Shown here piece by piece: positions 8,456 to 16,969 of a stretch of DNA of 64,000 nucleotides. The DNA comes from Enterobacter sp. Cy-643 (lineage in GTDB: Bacteria > Pseudomonadota > Gammaproteobacteria > Enterobacterales > Enterobacteriaceae). The stretch covers positions 112,263 through 176,262 of the forward strand of contig NZ_VWWV01000005.1 in assembly GCF_011752815.1 (NCBI RefSeq). Direction: 5' to 3'. Position numbers and translations under genes: made by a program. The notes below the pieces were generated by a model. The model was not told the DNA's origin and did not search any database. It saw nothing but the letters and a program-made list of their open reading frames with translations. Numbering within the stretch: position 1 is the first letter of the stretch; each line of letters opens with the position of its first letter.

Positions 8456-8728
8456 TTAACCAAAGCGTAATTGGATCCCGCAGCCTGCGGGCGGGTAGCG
8501 CCAGCGGCTGAGGGTTTGTTCGTCGCACAGCAGGCGGCAGGTGCCGCACTCCAGGCAACCGGTTGTATCAATGTGCAGGCTGCCGTCTTCTTTCTGTCGG
8601 TATAGCCCGGCGGGGCAGGCGCGTACCAGCAGGGTAAGTTGCTCAATATCGGGATTGTCTGCGGGGACAATGTGCGGTTTTTCCGCCGGCTGCCAGGCAT
8701 TCCTGGCCAGTTTCTCATGCAGGTTCAC
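8456..8728 (-). CDS. ygcO: FixX-like ferredoxin YgcO
   Basis: A 90-residue ferredoxin-like protein of the FixX/YdiT family. ACPAGLYR (about 37-44) and CLECGTCRLLC (about 58-68) supply the cysteines for a 4Fe-4S cluster. In the FixABCX systems this subunit partners the FixC flavoprotein to deliver ETF electrons to quinone. Its start overlaps the ygcN stop by four bases and it lies 13 bp before ygcP, so ygcN-ygcO-ygcP form one operon. Confidence 0.88.
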   Translation of the reverse strand: MNLHEKLARNAWQPAEKPHIVPADNPDIEQLTLLVRACPAGLYRQKEDGSLHIDTTGCLECGTCRLLCDEQTLSRWRYPPAGCGIQLRFG

Positions 8729-9999
8729 AGGTTGCGTCCTCCGCGAAAAATGTCTTTAACCAGTCTGGAAATACCCGTTTTGCGCGCATGTTTCCACAGC
8801 AGGCTGCTGAGTCGTGGCGGCGGTGAATACTGGGGATCAAAGATATCACGCTGCAGCTCAGCCAGCAGGTGCGGATAGTCCTGAAACAGCCCCGGCGTTT
8901 GTAAAAAATCAGGCATCTTGCGATAGCGTTCCAGCACCGCCCACAGCGAAGTGCGCTCCAGCTGCTGACGGTACGCCTGATGAAGATCGTCTCTGGTATT
9001 CTCCAGTAACGTTTGAATCAGGGTCTGCGCCGCCGCTTTTGCCGAAAGCGCAGCCAAATCCATGCCGCGTACGGTGAAACCGGTATTAATACAAAAACGG
9101 GCGCTGTCGCCCACCAGCAGATAGCCGGGGCCGGCCAGGTGCTCGGGAAGCCCGTTCAGGCCACATTCAGGAATCAGATGCGCGCCGTATTCCACCAGCT
9201 CGGCACGGCGCAGAAGTGGGCGCAGCGTCGGGTGCTGCTTGAAGTTTCCCAGCAGATCGGGAAGTGAAGCAGAGGCAGCCCGAATTGAAGAGAGCGGGCA
9301 GACAATGCCGACAGACAGCGAATCGAGATTGGTATAGAGGAACCCGCCCGCAGGCTGTTCGCCGCAGATGCCGCCGGTGAACAGCCAGGCAGCACCTTCG
9401 CTACCTTCAAGCGCGAAGCGATTCTCGAGATCTTCTTTCGGCAGCGCCAGCACTTCTTTCACGCCCACGGCAACGCTGTGCTCGGGTAACTTGTGCAACA
9501 GCTTGTGCTGTTCCGCCAGCAGGGTATTGGCCCCTTCGGCGATAACCACGGCTTTGGCGCTCAGCACTTCGCCTTCGATCACCACGCCGCTCACCGCGCC
9601 GCTTTCAACATGCAGGCTATCGACCTGAGTCGCCGTCAGGCACTGCGCGCCCGCTTGTTCAGCCTGCTGGAACAGCCACGGATCCAGCCGGGCACGCAGC
9701 ACGCTGTATGAAGCCGCCGAAGGATGTTGAAAACTGAGCGTGGTTGAAGTCTCTGCCGTCAGCGCGGAGAGTTTTTCATGGGTGATACAGCGTTCGAGTG
9801 GGGCGGAGCGGGAAAAATCAGGAAAGAGAGCCTCAAATGCGGCAGTATAGAGCCTGCCGCCCGACAGGTTTTTGCTGCCAGGCTGACTGGCTCTCTCAAC
9901 AAGCAGGACGTTCAGCCCGGCGCGCGCGCACTCTACGGCGCAGCAGGAGCCTGCGATCCCTGCGCCAACGACGATAATATCGAAATCTGTAGTGGCCAT
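8725..9999 (-). CDS. ygcN: FixC-like ETF:quinone oxidoreductase YgcN
   Basis: A 424-residue flavoprotein. The Rossmann motif VVGAGIAGSCCAVECARAGL at the N-terminus and GPGYLLVGDSARFCINTGFT (about residues 290-309) place it in the GG-reductase/FixC family. With the ferredoxin YgcO it should oxidise the ETF YgcRQ at the membrane and reduce quinone. ATG at 9999 was preferred to a GTG three codons upstream because the AAAAGG site is correctly spaced for it and it matches E. coli YgcN. The dehydrogenase feeding the chain is probably YgcU, by context only. Confidence 0.88.
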   Translation of the reverse strand: MATTDFDIIVVGAGIAGSCCAVECARAGLNVLLVERASQPGSKNLSGGRLYTAAFEALFPDFSRSAPLERCITHEKLSALTAETSTTLSFQHPSAASYSVLRARLDPWLFQQAEQAGAQCLTATQVDSLHVESGAVSGVVIEGEVLSAKAVVIAEGANTLLAEQHKLLHKLPEHSVAVGVKEVLALPKEDLENRFALEGSEGAAWLFTGGICGEQPAGGFLYTNLDSLSVGIVCPLSSIRAASASLPDLLGNFKQHPTLRPLLRRAELVEYGAHLIPECGLNGLPEHLAGPGYLLVGDSARFCINTGFTVRGMDLAALSAKAAAQTLIQTLLENTRDDLHQAYRQQLERTSLWAVLERYRKMPDFLQTPGLFQDYPHLLAELQRDIFDPQYSPPPRLSSLLWKHARKTGISRLVKDIFRGGRNL

Positions 10000-10076
10000 C
10001 CCGTGCACCTTTTAGTTGCGACGGGCCAGCTTACCAAAGCGGGATGAAAATTAGCTTGATGGGGGGCGCAGAGAGG

Positions 10077-10107
10077 AAAAGTCCGGGGTGATTTCCGGAC
10101 TTTTTTT
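10077..10107 (-). terminator. Terminator between queD and ygcN
   Basis: AGTCCGG and CCGGACT flank a short loop, with A4 on the left and T7 on the right. The stem lies just past the queD stop and should end the queD transcript on the minus strand. It separates queD from the ygcNOP operon. Confidence 0.65.
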
Positions 10108-10110
10108 AGC

Positions 10111-10476
10111 TTATTCGCCGCGGTAGACGCAGCCTGCGGTGCAGGTTTCTTTGATCATCACCGCGCTCAGCAGCGGCACAACAGGTTTCATCTGATCCCA
10201 AATCCATTTCGCCAGCACTTCGCTGGTGGGGTTTTCCAGCCCTGGGATATCGTTCAGATAATAGTGATCGAGGCGATCGTAGGTTGGCTTAAACGCGGCT
10301 TTCAGCTCGGAGAAGTCCATGATCCAGCCGGTATAAGGATCTACCTCGCCGGTGATTTCCAGGCGCACCATAAAGGAGTGGCCATGCAGGCGACCGCATT
10401 TGTGACCTTCCGGGACGTGCGGCAGGCGGTGGGCGGCTTCAAAGGTAAAATCTTTAAACAGGGTGGTGGACATCAT
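10111..10476 (-). CDS. queD: 6-carboxy-5,6,7,8-tetrahydropterin synthase QueD
   Basis: A 121-residue member of the PTPS family, practically identical in length and sequence to E. coli QueD. Zinc-ligand histidines are in [10 protein letters not shown] and RLHGHSF; the catalytic cysteine is in GHKCGRLHG. It converts 7,8-dihydroneopterin triphosphate to 6-carboxytetrahydropterin, an early step to preQ0 and queuosine in tRNA. It starts with two Met codons; GAGAG lies six bases before the first. Monocistronic here, divergent from cysJ. Confidence 0.95.
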   Translation of the reverse strand: MMSTTLFKDFTFEAAHRLPHVPEGHKCGRLHGHSFMVRLEITGEVDPYTGWIMDFSELKAAFKPTYDRLDHYYLNDIPGLENPTSEVLAKWIWDQMKPVVPLLSAVMIKETCTAGCVYRGE

Positions 10477-10779
10477 TCGACTCTCTGGAATTCAAAAAAC
10501 CGCCGCATGATAGCGGAATGGACTATTTTTCGCATTAACTAAACGGCGCATTGCCCTGCAGTATGGTGTAAACAGCGGTGAATGCGCTGAAATCTTATAT
10601 TCTTCATATAGTTAGGTAATCACTTTTAACACTATGATTTACCTGAAAAAACGATTAGTCGTTTTAGTTATTTATTATTTCCATCCCTTCTTTAATTGTT
10701 GATAACCTGCTGGTTAACCTTGACTCATTACAGTCTGTAAGCCCTTTTTTTGCCCTTTGCTACTGGAAGCTAAATACGT
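10477..10779. promoter_or_regulatory. Divergent queD/cysJ intergenic region
   Basis: This 303-bp AT-rich gap must contain the promoters of queD (leftward) and the cysJIH operon (rightward). In enterics cysJIH is activated by CysB with N-acetylserine. Two inverted repeats are visible: AGGTAAT (10614-10620) with ATTTACCT (10637-10644), and AAAACGA-TTAG-TCGTTTT (10648-10665). Either could belong to the CysB-binding region, but I cannot assign a CysB site or -10 box with confidence. Confidence 0.5.
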
Positions 10780-12579
10780 ATGACTTCTCAGGTTCCACCG
10801 AGCGCTTTGCTGCCGCTAACGCCGGACCAGCTGGCACGCCTTCAGGCGGCGACCACTGATTTTTCAACCACTCAGCTGGCCTGGTTATCCGGCTATTTCT
10901 GGGGAATGATTAACCAGCAGCCAGGTGCGGGCGCGGTGGCTCCTGCGGCCGAAGCGTCGACGATCACGCTAATCTCCGCTTCACAAACCGGCAACGCGCG
11001 CCGCGTGAGCGAGCAGCTGCGGGACGACCTGCTAGCGGCGAAGCTGAACGTCAACCTGGTGAACGCGGGCGACTATAAATTCAAGCAAATAGCCCAGGAA
11101 AAACTGCTGATTGTTGTCAGTTCCACGCAAGGGGAAGGGGAGCCGCCTGAAGAGGCCGTGGCTCTGCATAAATTCCTGTTCTCGAAAAAAGCACCGAAGT
11201 TGGACGGTACCGCGTTTGCCGTCTTTGGTCTCGGCGACAGCTCGTATGAATTCTTCTGCCAGTCCGGCAAAGACTTTGACAGCAAACTGGCTGAATTAGG
11301 CGGCGAGCGGCTGTTGGATCGCGTAGATACCGACGTGGAGTACCAGGCTGCGGCCCAGGCATGGCGCAGCAAAATCGTTGAACTGCTGAAATCCCGTGTA
11401 CCGGCTGAAACCCCGGCTCAGGCTGCTGCGACGGCCACGGGCGTGAGCAACGAAATCTTCACCAGCCCTTACAGCAAAGAGTCACCGTTAACCGCCACGC
11501 TTGCGGTGAACCAGAAAATTACCGGCCGCGACTCCGATAAAGACGTGCGCCACATCGAAATCGATCTTGGTGACTCCGGCCTGCGCTACCAGCCGGGCGA
11601 TGCGCTTGGCGTCTGGTACCAGAACGATCCGGCGCTGGTGAAAGAGCTGACGGATCTGCTATGGCTGAAAGGCGATGAAAGCGTCACCGTCGATGGCAAA
11701 ACGCTGCCGTTAAGCGAAGCGCTACAGTGGCACTTCGAGCTGACGGTCAACACCGGCAATATCGTTGAAAACTACGCCCAGCTGACCCGCAACACGGCGC
11801 TGCTGGAGCTGGTGGGCGATAAAGCAAAATTACAGCACTACGCGCAAACCACGCCGATTGTGGACATGGCGCGCTACGCCCCGGCAGAGCTGACGGCTGA
11901 ACAGCTGACGGGGCTGCTGCGCCCGCTCACGCCGCGCCTTTACTCCATTGCTTCTTCACAGGCAGAAGCTGAAACCGAAGTCCACATAACCGTGGGTGCG
12001 GTGCGCTATGACATCGAAGGCCGTGCCCGTTCGGGCGGGGCGTCTGGCTTCCTGGCCGACCGCCTTGAGGAAGATGGCGAGGTGCGCGTGTTCATTGAAC
12101 ATAACGATAACTTCCGCCTACCGACAAACCCGGAAACCCCGGTCATTATGATTGGCCCTGGCACCGGTATTGCCCCGTTCCGCGCCTTTATTCAGCAGCG
12201 CGACAACGACGGTGCGAGCGGTAAAAACTGGCTGTTCTTCGGCAACCCGCACTTTACCGAAGATTTTCTATATCAGGTTGAATGGCAGCGCTACGTCAAA
12301 GACGGCCTGCTGACCAACATCGATTTAGCCTGGTCCCGCGACCAGCAGCATAAAATATACGTACAAGACAAACTGCGCGAGAAAGGCGCGGAACTGTGGC
12401 GCTGGATTCAGGCAGGTGCCCACATTTACGTCTGCGGCGACGCCAACCGTATGGCGAAGGACGTTGAGCAGGCGTTACTGGAAGTGGTTGCCGTCCACGG
12501 TGGCATGGACACCGAAGCGGCAGATGAATTTTTAAGTGAGCTGCGCGTTGAGCGCCGTTATCAGCGAGATGTCTACTAA
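10780..12579 (+). CDS. cysJ: Sulfite reductase flavoprotein subunit CysJ
   Basis: A 599-residue protein, the length of E. coli CysJ. The flavodoxin-like FMN domain (about 64-202; [20 protein letters not shown]) is followed by the FAD domain (RLYSIASSQ) and the NADPH-binding C-terminal domain ([25 protein letters not shown]). It moves electrons from NADPH through FAD and FMN to CysI in the cytoplasmic CysJ8I4 complex, which reduces sulfite to sulfide. The stop TAA shares its last base with the cysI ATG, which implies coupled translation. First gene of cysJIH. Confidence 0.97.
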   Translation: MTSQVPPSALLPLTPDQLARLQAATTDFSTTQLAWLSGYFWGMINQQPGAGAVAPAAEASTITLISASQTGNARRVSEQLRDDLLAAKLNVNLVNAGDYKFKQIAQEKLLIVVSSTQGEGEPPEEAVALHKFLFSKKAPKLDGTAFAVFGLGDSSYEFFCQSGKDFDSKLAELGGERLLDRVDTDVEYQAAAQAWRSKIVELLKSRVPAETPAQAAATATGVSNEIFTSPYSKESPLTATLAVNQKITGRDSDKDVRHIEIDLGDSGLRYQPGDALGVWYQNDPALVKELTDLLWLKGDESVTVDGKTLPLSEALQWHFELTVNTGNIVENYAQLTRNTALLELVGDKAKLQHYAQTTPIVDMARYAPAELTAEQLTGLLRPLTPRLYSIASSQAEAETEVHITVGAVRYDIEGRARSGGASGFLADRLEEDGEVRVFIEHNDNFRLPTNPETPVIMIGPGTGIAPFRAFIQQRDNDGASGKNWLFFGNPHFTEDFLYQVEWQRYVKDGLLTNIDLAWSRDQQHKIYVQDKLREKGAELWRWIQAGAHIYVCGDANRMAKDVEQALLEVVAVHGGMDTEAADEFLSELRVERRYQRDVY

Positions 12580-14291
12580 TGAGCGAAAAACACCCTGGCC
12601 CTCTGGTGGTCGAAGGCAAACTGGTCGACGCCGAACGACTGAAGCGCGACAGCGATTTTCTGCGCGGCACCATTAAAGAAGATCTGCAGGATGGCCTGAC
12701 CGGCGGTTTCAACGGCGACAACTTCCTGCTGATCCGCTTCCACGGCATGTATCAGCAGGATGACCGCGATATTCGCGCCGAACGCGCTGAGCAAAAGCTG
12801 GAGCCGCGTCACGCGATGATGCTCCGCTGCCGTCTGCCGGGGGGAATTATCACCACCCAGCAGTGGCAGGCTATTGATAAGTTTGCCGAAGATAAGACTA
12901 TTTACGGCAGTATTCGCCTGACCAACCGCCAGACGTTCCAGTTCCACGGCATTCTGAAGAAGAACGTCAAGCCTGCGCATGAAATGCTGCACGAAGTTGG
13001 CCTGGACGCGCTGGCGACCGCCAACGACGTAAACCGCAACGTGCTGTGTACCTCTAACCCGGTGGAGTCTGAGCTGCATCAGGAAGCCTATGAATGGGCA
13101 AAAAAGCTTTCCGAGCACCTGCTGCCGCGCACCCGCGCCTACGCCGAGATTTGGTGGGACAAAGAAAAAGTCGCCACCACTGACGAAGAGCCGATTCTGG
13201 GGCCGACTTATCTGCCGCGTAAGTTTAAAACCACGGTGGTGATCCCGCCGCAGAACGACGTGGATCTGCATGCCAATGACATGAACTTTATTGCGATAGC
13301 GGAAAACGGCAAACTGGTTGGCTTCAACCTGCTGGTTGGCGGTGGTCTGTCCATCGAGCACGGGAATAAAAATACCTATGCCCGCACGGCAAGTGAATTC
13401 GGCTACATTCCGCTGGAGCATACTCTGGCGGTAGCGGAAGCGGTGGTGACGACCCAGCGCGACTGGGGTAACCGTACCGACCGTAAAAATGCCAAAACCA
13501 AATATACCCTTGAGCGCGTCGGCGTAGACGTATTCAAGGCGGAAGTTGAGCGCCGCGCTGGCATCAAGTTTGCGCCCACTCGCGCCTACGAATTTACCGG
13601 CCGCGGCGACCGTATTGGCTGGGTAAAGGGTATCGACGACAAATGGCACCTGACGCTGTTTATCGAGAACGGTCGTATTCTGGATTATCCTGAGCGTCCG
13701 CTGAAAACCGGTCTGTTGGAGATAGCCAGGATCCACAAAGGTGATTTCCGCCTGACGGCAAACCAGAACCTGATCGTCGCCGGCGTGCCGGAAAGTGAAA
13801 AGGCTAAAATTGAGAAGCTGGCGACCGATCACGGCTTAATGAAGGCGGTCACACCGCAGCGTGAGAACTCAATGGCCTGCGTGGCGTTCCCGACCTGCCC
13901 GCTGGCAATGGCGGAAGCGGAGCGTTTCTTGCCGGAGTTTGTCACCAAAGTTGAGCAGGTAATGGATAAGCACAAGGTGCCGGATGAGCACATTGTGATG
14001 CGCGTGACCGGCTGCCCGAACGGCTGTGGCCGCGCGATGTTGGCCGAAATTGGCCTCGTGGGGAAAGCGCCCGGGCGCTATAACCTGCACATCGGTGGGA
14101 ACCGTATCGGGACGCGTATTCCGCGCATGTATCGCGAAAATATCACCGAGCCGGAGATCCTCAGCTCGATTGATGAGCTGGTGGGCCGCTGGGCGAAAGA
14201 GCGTGAGGCCGACGAAGGCTTTGGTGATTTCACCGTGCGCGCAGGCATTATTCGCCCGGTGCTCGATCCGGCCAGGGATTTGTGGGACTAG
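12579..14291 (+). CDS. cysI: Sulfite reductase hemoprotein subunit CysI
   Basis: A 570-residue siroheme/4Fe-4S protein, as long as E. coli CysI. Cluster cysteines are in [10 protein letters not shown] (about 434-440) and TGCPNGCGR (about 478-486), and the ferredoxin-like half-repeats surround them. It performs the six-electron reduction of sulfite to sulfide. It is followed by an unusual 234-bp repeat-rich gap before cysH, where E. coli has a much shorter spacer. Confidence 0.97.
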   Translation: MSEKHPGPLVVEGKLVDAERLKRDSDFLRGTIKEDLQDGLTGGFNGDNFLLIRFHGMYQQDDRDIRAERAEQKLEPRHAMMLRCRLPGGIITTQQWQAIDKFAEDKTIYGSIRLTNRQTFQFHGILKKNVKPAHEMLHEVGLDALATANDVNRNVLCTSNPVESELHQEAYEWAKKLSEHLLPRTRAYAEIWWDKEKVATTDEEPILGPTYLPRKFKTTVVIPPQNDVDLHANDMNFIAIAENGKLVGFNLLVGGGLSIEHGNKNTYARTASEFGYIPLEHTLAVAEAVVTTQRDWGNRTDRKNAKTKYTLERVGVDVFKAEVERRAGIKFAPTRAYEFTGRGDRIGWVKGIDDKWHLTLFIENGRILDYPERPLKTGLLEIARIHKGDFRLTANQNLIVAGVPESEKAKIEKLATDHGLMKAVTPQRENSMACVAFPTCPLAMAEAERFLPEFVTKVEQVMDKHKVPDEHIVMRVTGCPNGCGRAMLAEIGLVGKAPGRYNLHIGGNRIGTRIPRMYRENITEPEILSSIDELVGRWAKEREADEGFGDFTVRAGIIRPVLDPARDLWD

Positions 14292-14525
14292 TTTTTTCCC
14301 CTCACCCTAACCCTCTCCCCAAAGGGGAGAGGGGATTAAGATACCAGGAATACCGAATCTGACTTTCCCTTCTCCCTGCCAGAAGAAGGTTGGGATGAAA
14401 GAATAATTCGGTTTCCCCTCTGCCTTCCAGGGAGAAGGCAGAGATAAGGGAATAATTCGATTTCCTCCTCTCCCTTTCAGGGAGAGGGCCGGGGTGAGGG
14501 TCATTGATTACTAAGTGAGGCACGT
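14292..14525. repeat. Cluster of intergenic palindromic repeats between cysI and cysH
   Basis: Successive GC-rich inverted repeats fill the gap. The first unit is CCCTCACCCTAACCCTCTCCC followed by GGGGAGAGGGG. The array ends with the mirror-image elements GGGAGAGGGCCGGGGTGAGGG near 14478-14500. Two inner units share GAATAATTCG followed by TTTCC and CTCT. The outer ends are complementary, so the whole block could fold into a branched structure. This looks like a REP/BIME-type mosaic inserted in an operon. I cannot name the family. Confidence 0.7.
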
Positions 14526-15257
14526 ATGTCCGTACTTGATTTAAACGAACTGAACGCCCTTCCTAAAGTCGAACGCATCATGGCGCTCGCCGAAGTTAAC
14601 GCTCAGCTGGAAAAACTTAGCGCGCAGCAGCGCGTGACCTGGGCGCTGGAAAATCTGCCAGGCGAATTTGTGCTCTCGTCCAGCTTCGGCATTCAGGCCG
14701 CCGTGTGTCTGCATCTGGTCACGCAGCAGCAACCCGATATCCCGGTGATCCTGACCGATACCGGCTATCTGTTCCCGGAAACCTACCAGTTTATCGACGA
14801 GCTCACCGACAAGCTGAAGCTGAACCTGCAGGTGTTCCGCGCGACCGAAAGCCCGGCCTGGCAGGAAGCGCGTTACGGTAAACTGTGGGAGCAGGGCGTC
14901 GAGGGGATTGAGCGCTACAACGACATCAACAAAGTTGAGCCGATGAACCGCGCCCTGAAAACGCTGCAGGCGCAAACCTGGTTTGCCGGTCTGCGTCGTG
15001 AACAATCCGGTAGCCGCGCCAATTTGCCGGTGCTGGCGGTACAGCGTGAAGTTTTTAAAATTCTGCCGATCATCGACTGGGATAACCGCACGGTTTACCA
15101 GTACCTGACCGAGCACGGGCTGAAATACCATCCTCTTTGGGATCAGGGCTATTTATCCGTCGGCGATACCCACACCACTCGTAAGTGGGAGCCGGGAATG
15201 GCAGAAGAAGAGACGCGCTTCTTTGGCCTGAAACGCGAGTGCGGTTTGCACGAATAA
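14526..15257 (+). CDS. cysH: Phosphoadenosine phosphosulfate reductase CysH
   Basis: A 243-residue PAPS reductase (E. coli: 244). Seen are the PP-loop-like [10 protein letters not shown] (about 51-60), [23 protein letters not shown] and the C-terminal KRECGLHE whose cysteine is the catalytic one. It reduces PAPS to sulfite and PAP with thioredoxin or glutaredoxin. It sits after the repeat cluster, so part of its expression may depend on readthrough or RNA stability across it. Confidence 0.96.
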   Translation: MSVLDLNELNALPKVERIMALAEVNAQLEKLSAQQRVTWALENLPGEFVLSSSFGIQAAVCLHLVTQQQPDIPVILTDTGYLFPETYQFIDELTDKLKLNLQVFRATESPAWQEARYGKLWEQGVEGIERYNDINKVEPMNRALKTLQAQTWFAGLRREQSGSRANLPVLAVQREVFKILPIIDWDNRTVYQYLTEHGLKYHPLWDQGYLSVGDTHTTRKWEPGMAEEETRFFGLKRECGLHE

Positions 15258-15278
15258 ATTTCTTTTATCACCTCTTTC

Positions 15279-15310
15279 AAAATGCGGGACAAGTGCCCGC
15301 ATTTTCTTTT
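15279..15310 (+). terminator. cysH terminator
   Basis: AATGCGGG and CCCGCATT form an 8-bp stem with extra A/T pairs, 24 bases past the cysH stop, followed by TTCTTTT. It is a standard intrinsic terminator ending cysJIH. Confidence 0.8.
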
Positions 15311-15394
15311 CTGCAGCCCTGTTTCTATAAAGCCTGTTATCACGTTTACTTCCGAAAATGGGCTATTCATCACAAAGAAATAGGCGATCGGATA

Positions 15395-15455
15395 TTGACC
15401 ATTTTTTCTTTAAGGGGATAATTTCATAAAACCTGAAAACGTTTTCAGGTTTTAT
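15395..15455 (+). promoter_or_regulatory. Candidate porin/GH9 promoter with a perfect 30-bp palindrome
   Basis: TTGACC (15395-15400), 16 bases, then GATAAT (15417-15422) make a plausible sigma-70 promoter with a start near 15429. A perfect gapless palindrome covers 15426-15455, half-site ATAAAACCTGAAAAC. Its core TGAAAACGTTTTCA resembles operators of LacI/GalR-family repressors with the central CG. At the start site it would block transcription when bound. The region could alternatively form an RNA hairpin. No regulator gene is adjacent. Confidence 0.55.
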
Positions 15456-15490
15456 TGCTCAACAAAAAATAATAATTGATCGAGTAGGTG

Positions 15491-15522
15491 AAAAAAGACC
15501 GCAGGACGTGCGGTTTTATTTT
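15491..15522 (+). terminator. Terminator-like hairpin in the porin leader
   Basis: ACCGCA (15498-15503) pairs with TGCGGT (15509-15514) over a GGACG loop. A-rich sequence precedes it and TTTATTTT follows. It lies about 40 bases before the porin start and downstream of the predicted promoter, so it may attenuate the porin-GH9 transcript. Confidence 0.5.
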
Positions 15523-15553
15523 CAGGGAAGGGTTTAGCTAAAGGGAATGAATA

Positions 15554-16945
15554 ATGTCCGTTTTACCTCTTCGTATAAAAAAGAATGGCATAAAAGGCAT
15601 CCTGCTTCTGTCAGGTCTGATTTCAGTGATGCCGGTGCCCTCTGCGATAGCGGCTGGATTTGTTGATGACAGCCTGGTCACCGGAGCGCTTTATTACTGG
15701 CAGCGCCACCGTGAACGCAAAGATATGAACCCCGGCAGCCCGCATTATGGGCAATACCAGACCAACCTGCATCACGGTACTGCCACGGCCCGCCTGGACT
15801 ACAGCTCTGGTTTTTATGACGATACTGTCGGAATTGATTTAGGCGCATTTGCCACCGTTGATTTATTCGAGGGCGGCACTGCACATCCCAACGAAATAAG
15901 CTTTAGCGGCGGGAAGTCTATGTGGCGAGACCGGGGAACCGGAGAGGCAAACGCAGCGGATCTTTATCTGGCCGCGCTCAAGTTCCAAAAGGAAAATTAC
16001 TGGCTCAGGGCCGGTTATATTCAACCCGTTGGGCAGGGTTTATTAGGCACTCAATGGGGATTTTTACCCGGAACTTACCAGGGGGCTGAAATTGGTGCAG
16101 CTTACGATTTAGGGGAGTACGGCACGTTTTCACTTTCTTATTTCTGGGCCAATAAATATAAAGCGCCGTGGTATCGGGAAATGTATGACTTTAAGGAAAT
16201 AGACAAGAAAACGAAAATTCCTTATTTGCACTCGCTGGGTGGGAAGTTTGATTTTAAAAATGGTGTGATTTGGGAGCTTGCCTTTGGACAATCCCAGGGC
16301 TACCTGGATAAGTATTTTACCAAACTAGGCTGGCGGTTCGGTGAGGCGGACAACGAGCTAAGAACCAGCTGGCAGTTCTACGGTTCGCATGATGCGACGG
16401 GGCGCCATGACGTCTACGACGAGTTTGCCTGGCAGCAGGGCCTGACTGCTGAATACCAGCGCGGACGGTGGCAGTTCCGGTTAGAGGGGAGCCTGGTTCA
16501 TGCTCCGGGCAAGCAGGGATATTACACCGTCAGCGCAACGCCCATTTACCCTAACTCGGCGGGGCGCATCGATATGTGGTGGGATGCCCGCTCTGACTAC
16601 AACGCCGATGGCGAAAAAGCCGTGTTTTTCGGCACGATGGTCGATTTAGGCGACGTCATTTATCCGGGCATCAGCGCCGGAGCATCTCTGGCCTGGGGCT
16701 GGGATGGCAAGCCGGCCCGGGGAGGAGACTGGTCGGCCAGGCAGCGTCTGACGGAAAGCGCCTGGAACCTGGATCTCGTCTGGCAAGTCCAGCAGGGCTG
16801 GGCCAAAGATGTGATGTTTAAGCTGCATTACACCCGCTACAACAACCATTCCGACAATCCTGACTGGGGCGGCGGCTATGCCAACGTTTTCCAGGATGAA
16901 AAGGATATCAAATTCATGATGATTGCTCCTTTCTCAATTCTCTAA
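15554..16945 (+). CDS. OprD-family outer-membrane porin, ChiP-like
   Basis: A 463-residue protein with a Sec signal peptide (hydrophobic GILLLSGLISVM; likely cleavage after SAIA near residue 33). A long beta-rich body with alternating aromatic residues ends in the aromatic/hydrophobic MMIAPFSIL. FVDDSLVTGALYYWQRHR near the mature N-terminus is typical of the OprD/chitoporin family (ChiP, YbfM), which passes oligosaccharides or amino acids. It is 24 bp upstream of a GH9 glycosidase, which favours an oligosaccharide such as a glucosamine or cellulose oligomer. The RBS is AAAGGGAATGAATA. The locus occupies the place of E. coli CRISPR-Cas. Exact ligand unknown. Confidence 0.85.
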   Translation: MSVLPLRIKKNGIKGILLLSGLISVMPVPSAIAAGFVDDSLVTGALYYWQRHRERKDMNPGSPHYGQYQTNLHHGTATARLDYSSGFYDDTVGIDLGAFATVDLFEGGTAHPNEISFSGGKSMWRDRGTGEANAADLYLAALKFQKENYWLRAGYIQPVGQGLLGTQWGFLPGTYQGAEIGAAYDLGEYGTFSLSYFWANKYKAPWYREMYDFKEIDKKTKIPYLHSLGGKFDFKNGVIWELAFGQSQGYLDKYFTKLGWRFGEADNELRTSWQFYGSHDATGRHDVYDEFAWQQGLTAEYQRGRWQFRLEGSLVHAPGKQGYYTVSATPIYPNSAGRIDMWWDARSDYNADGEKAVFFGTMVDLGDVIYPGISAGASLAWGWDGKPARGGDWSARQRLTESAWNLDLVWQVQQGWAKDVMFKLHYTRYNNHSDNPDWGGGYANVFQDEKDIKFMMIAPFSIL

Positions 16946-16969
16946 TGCGACCCACGCTAAGGAAAAATA

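Noticed and set aside
12576..13832. Long minus-strand frame of about 418 codons opposite cysI
   Set aside because: It lies wholly within cysI, shows no recognisable domain and arises from codon bias of the real gene. The same holds for long frames opposite ygcU, cysN and alaS.
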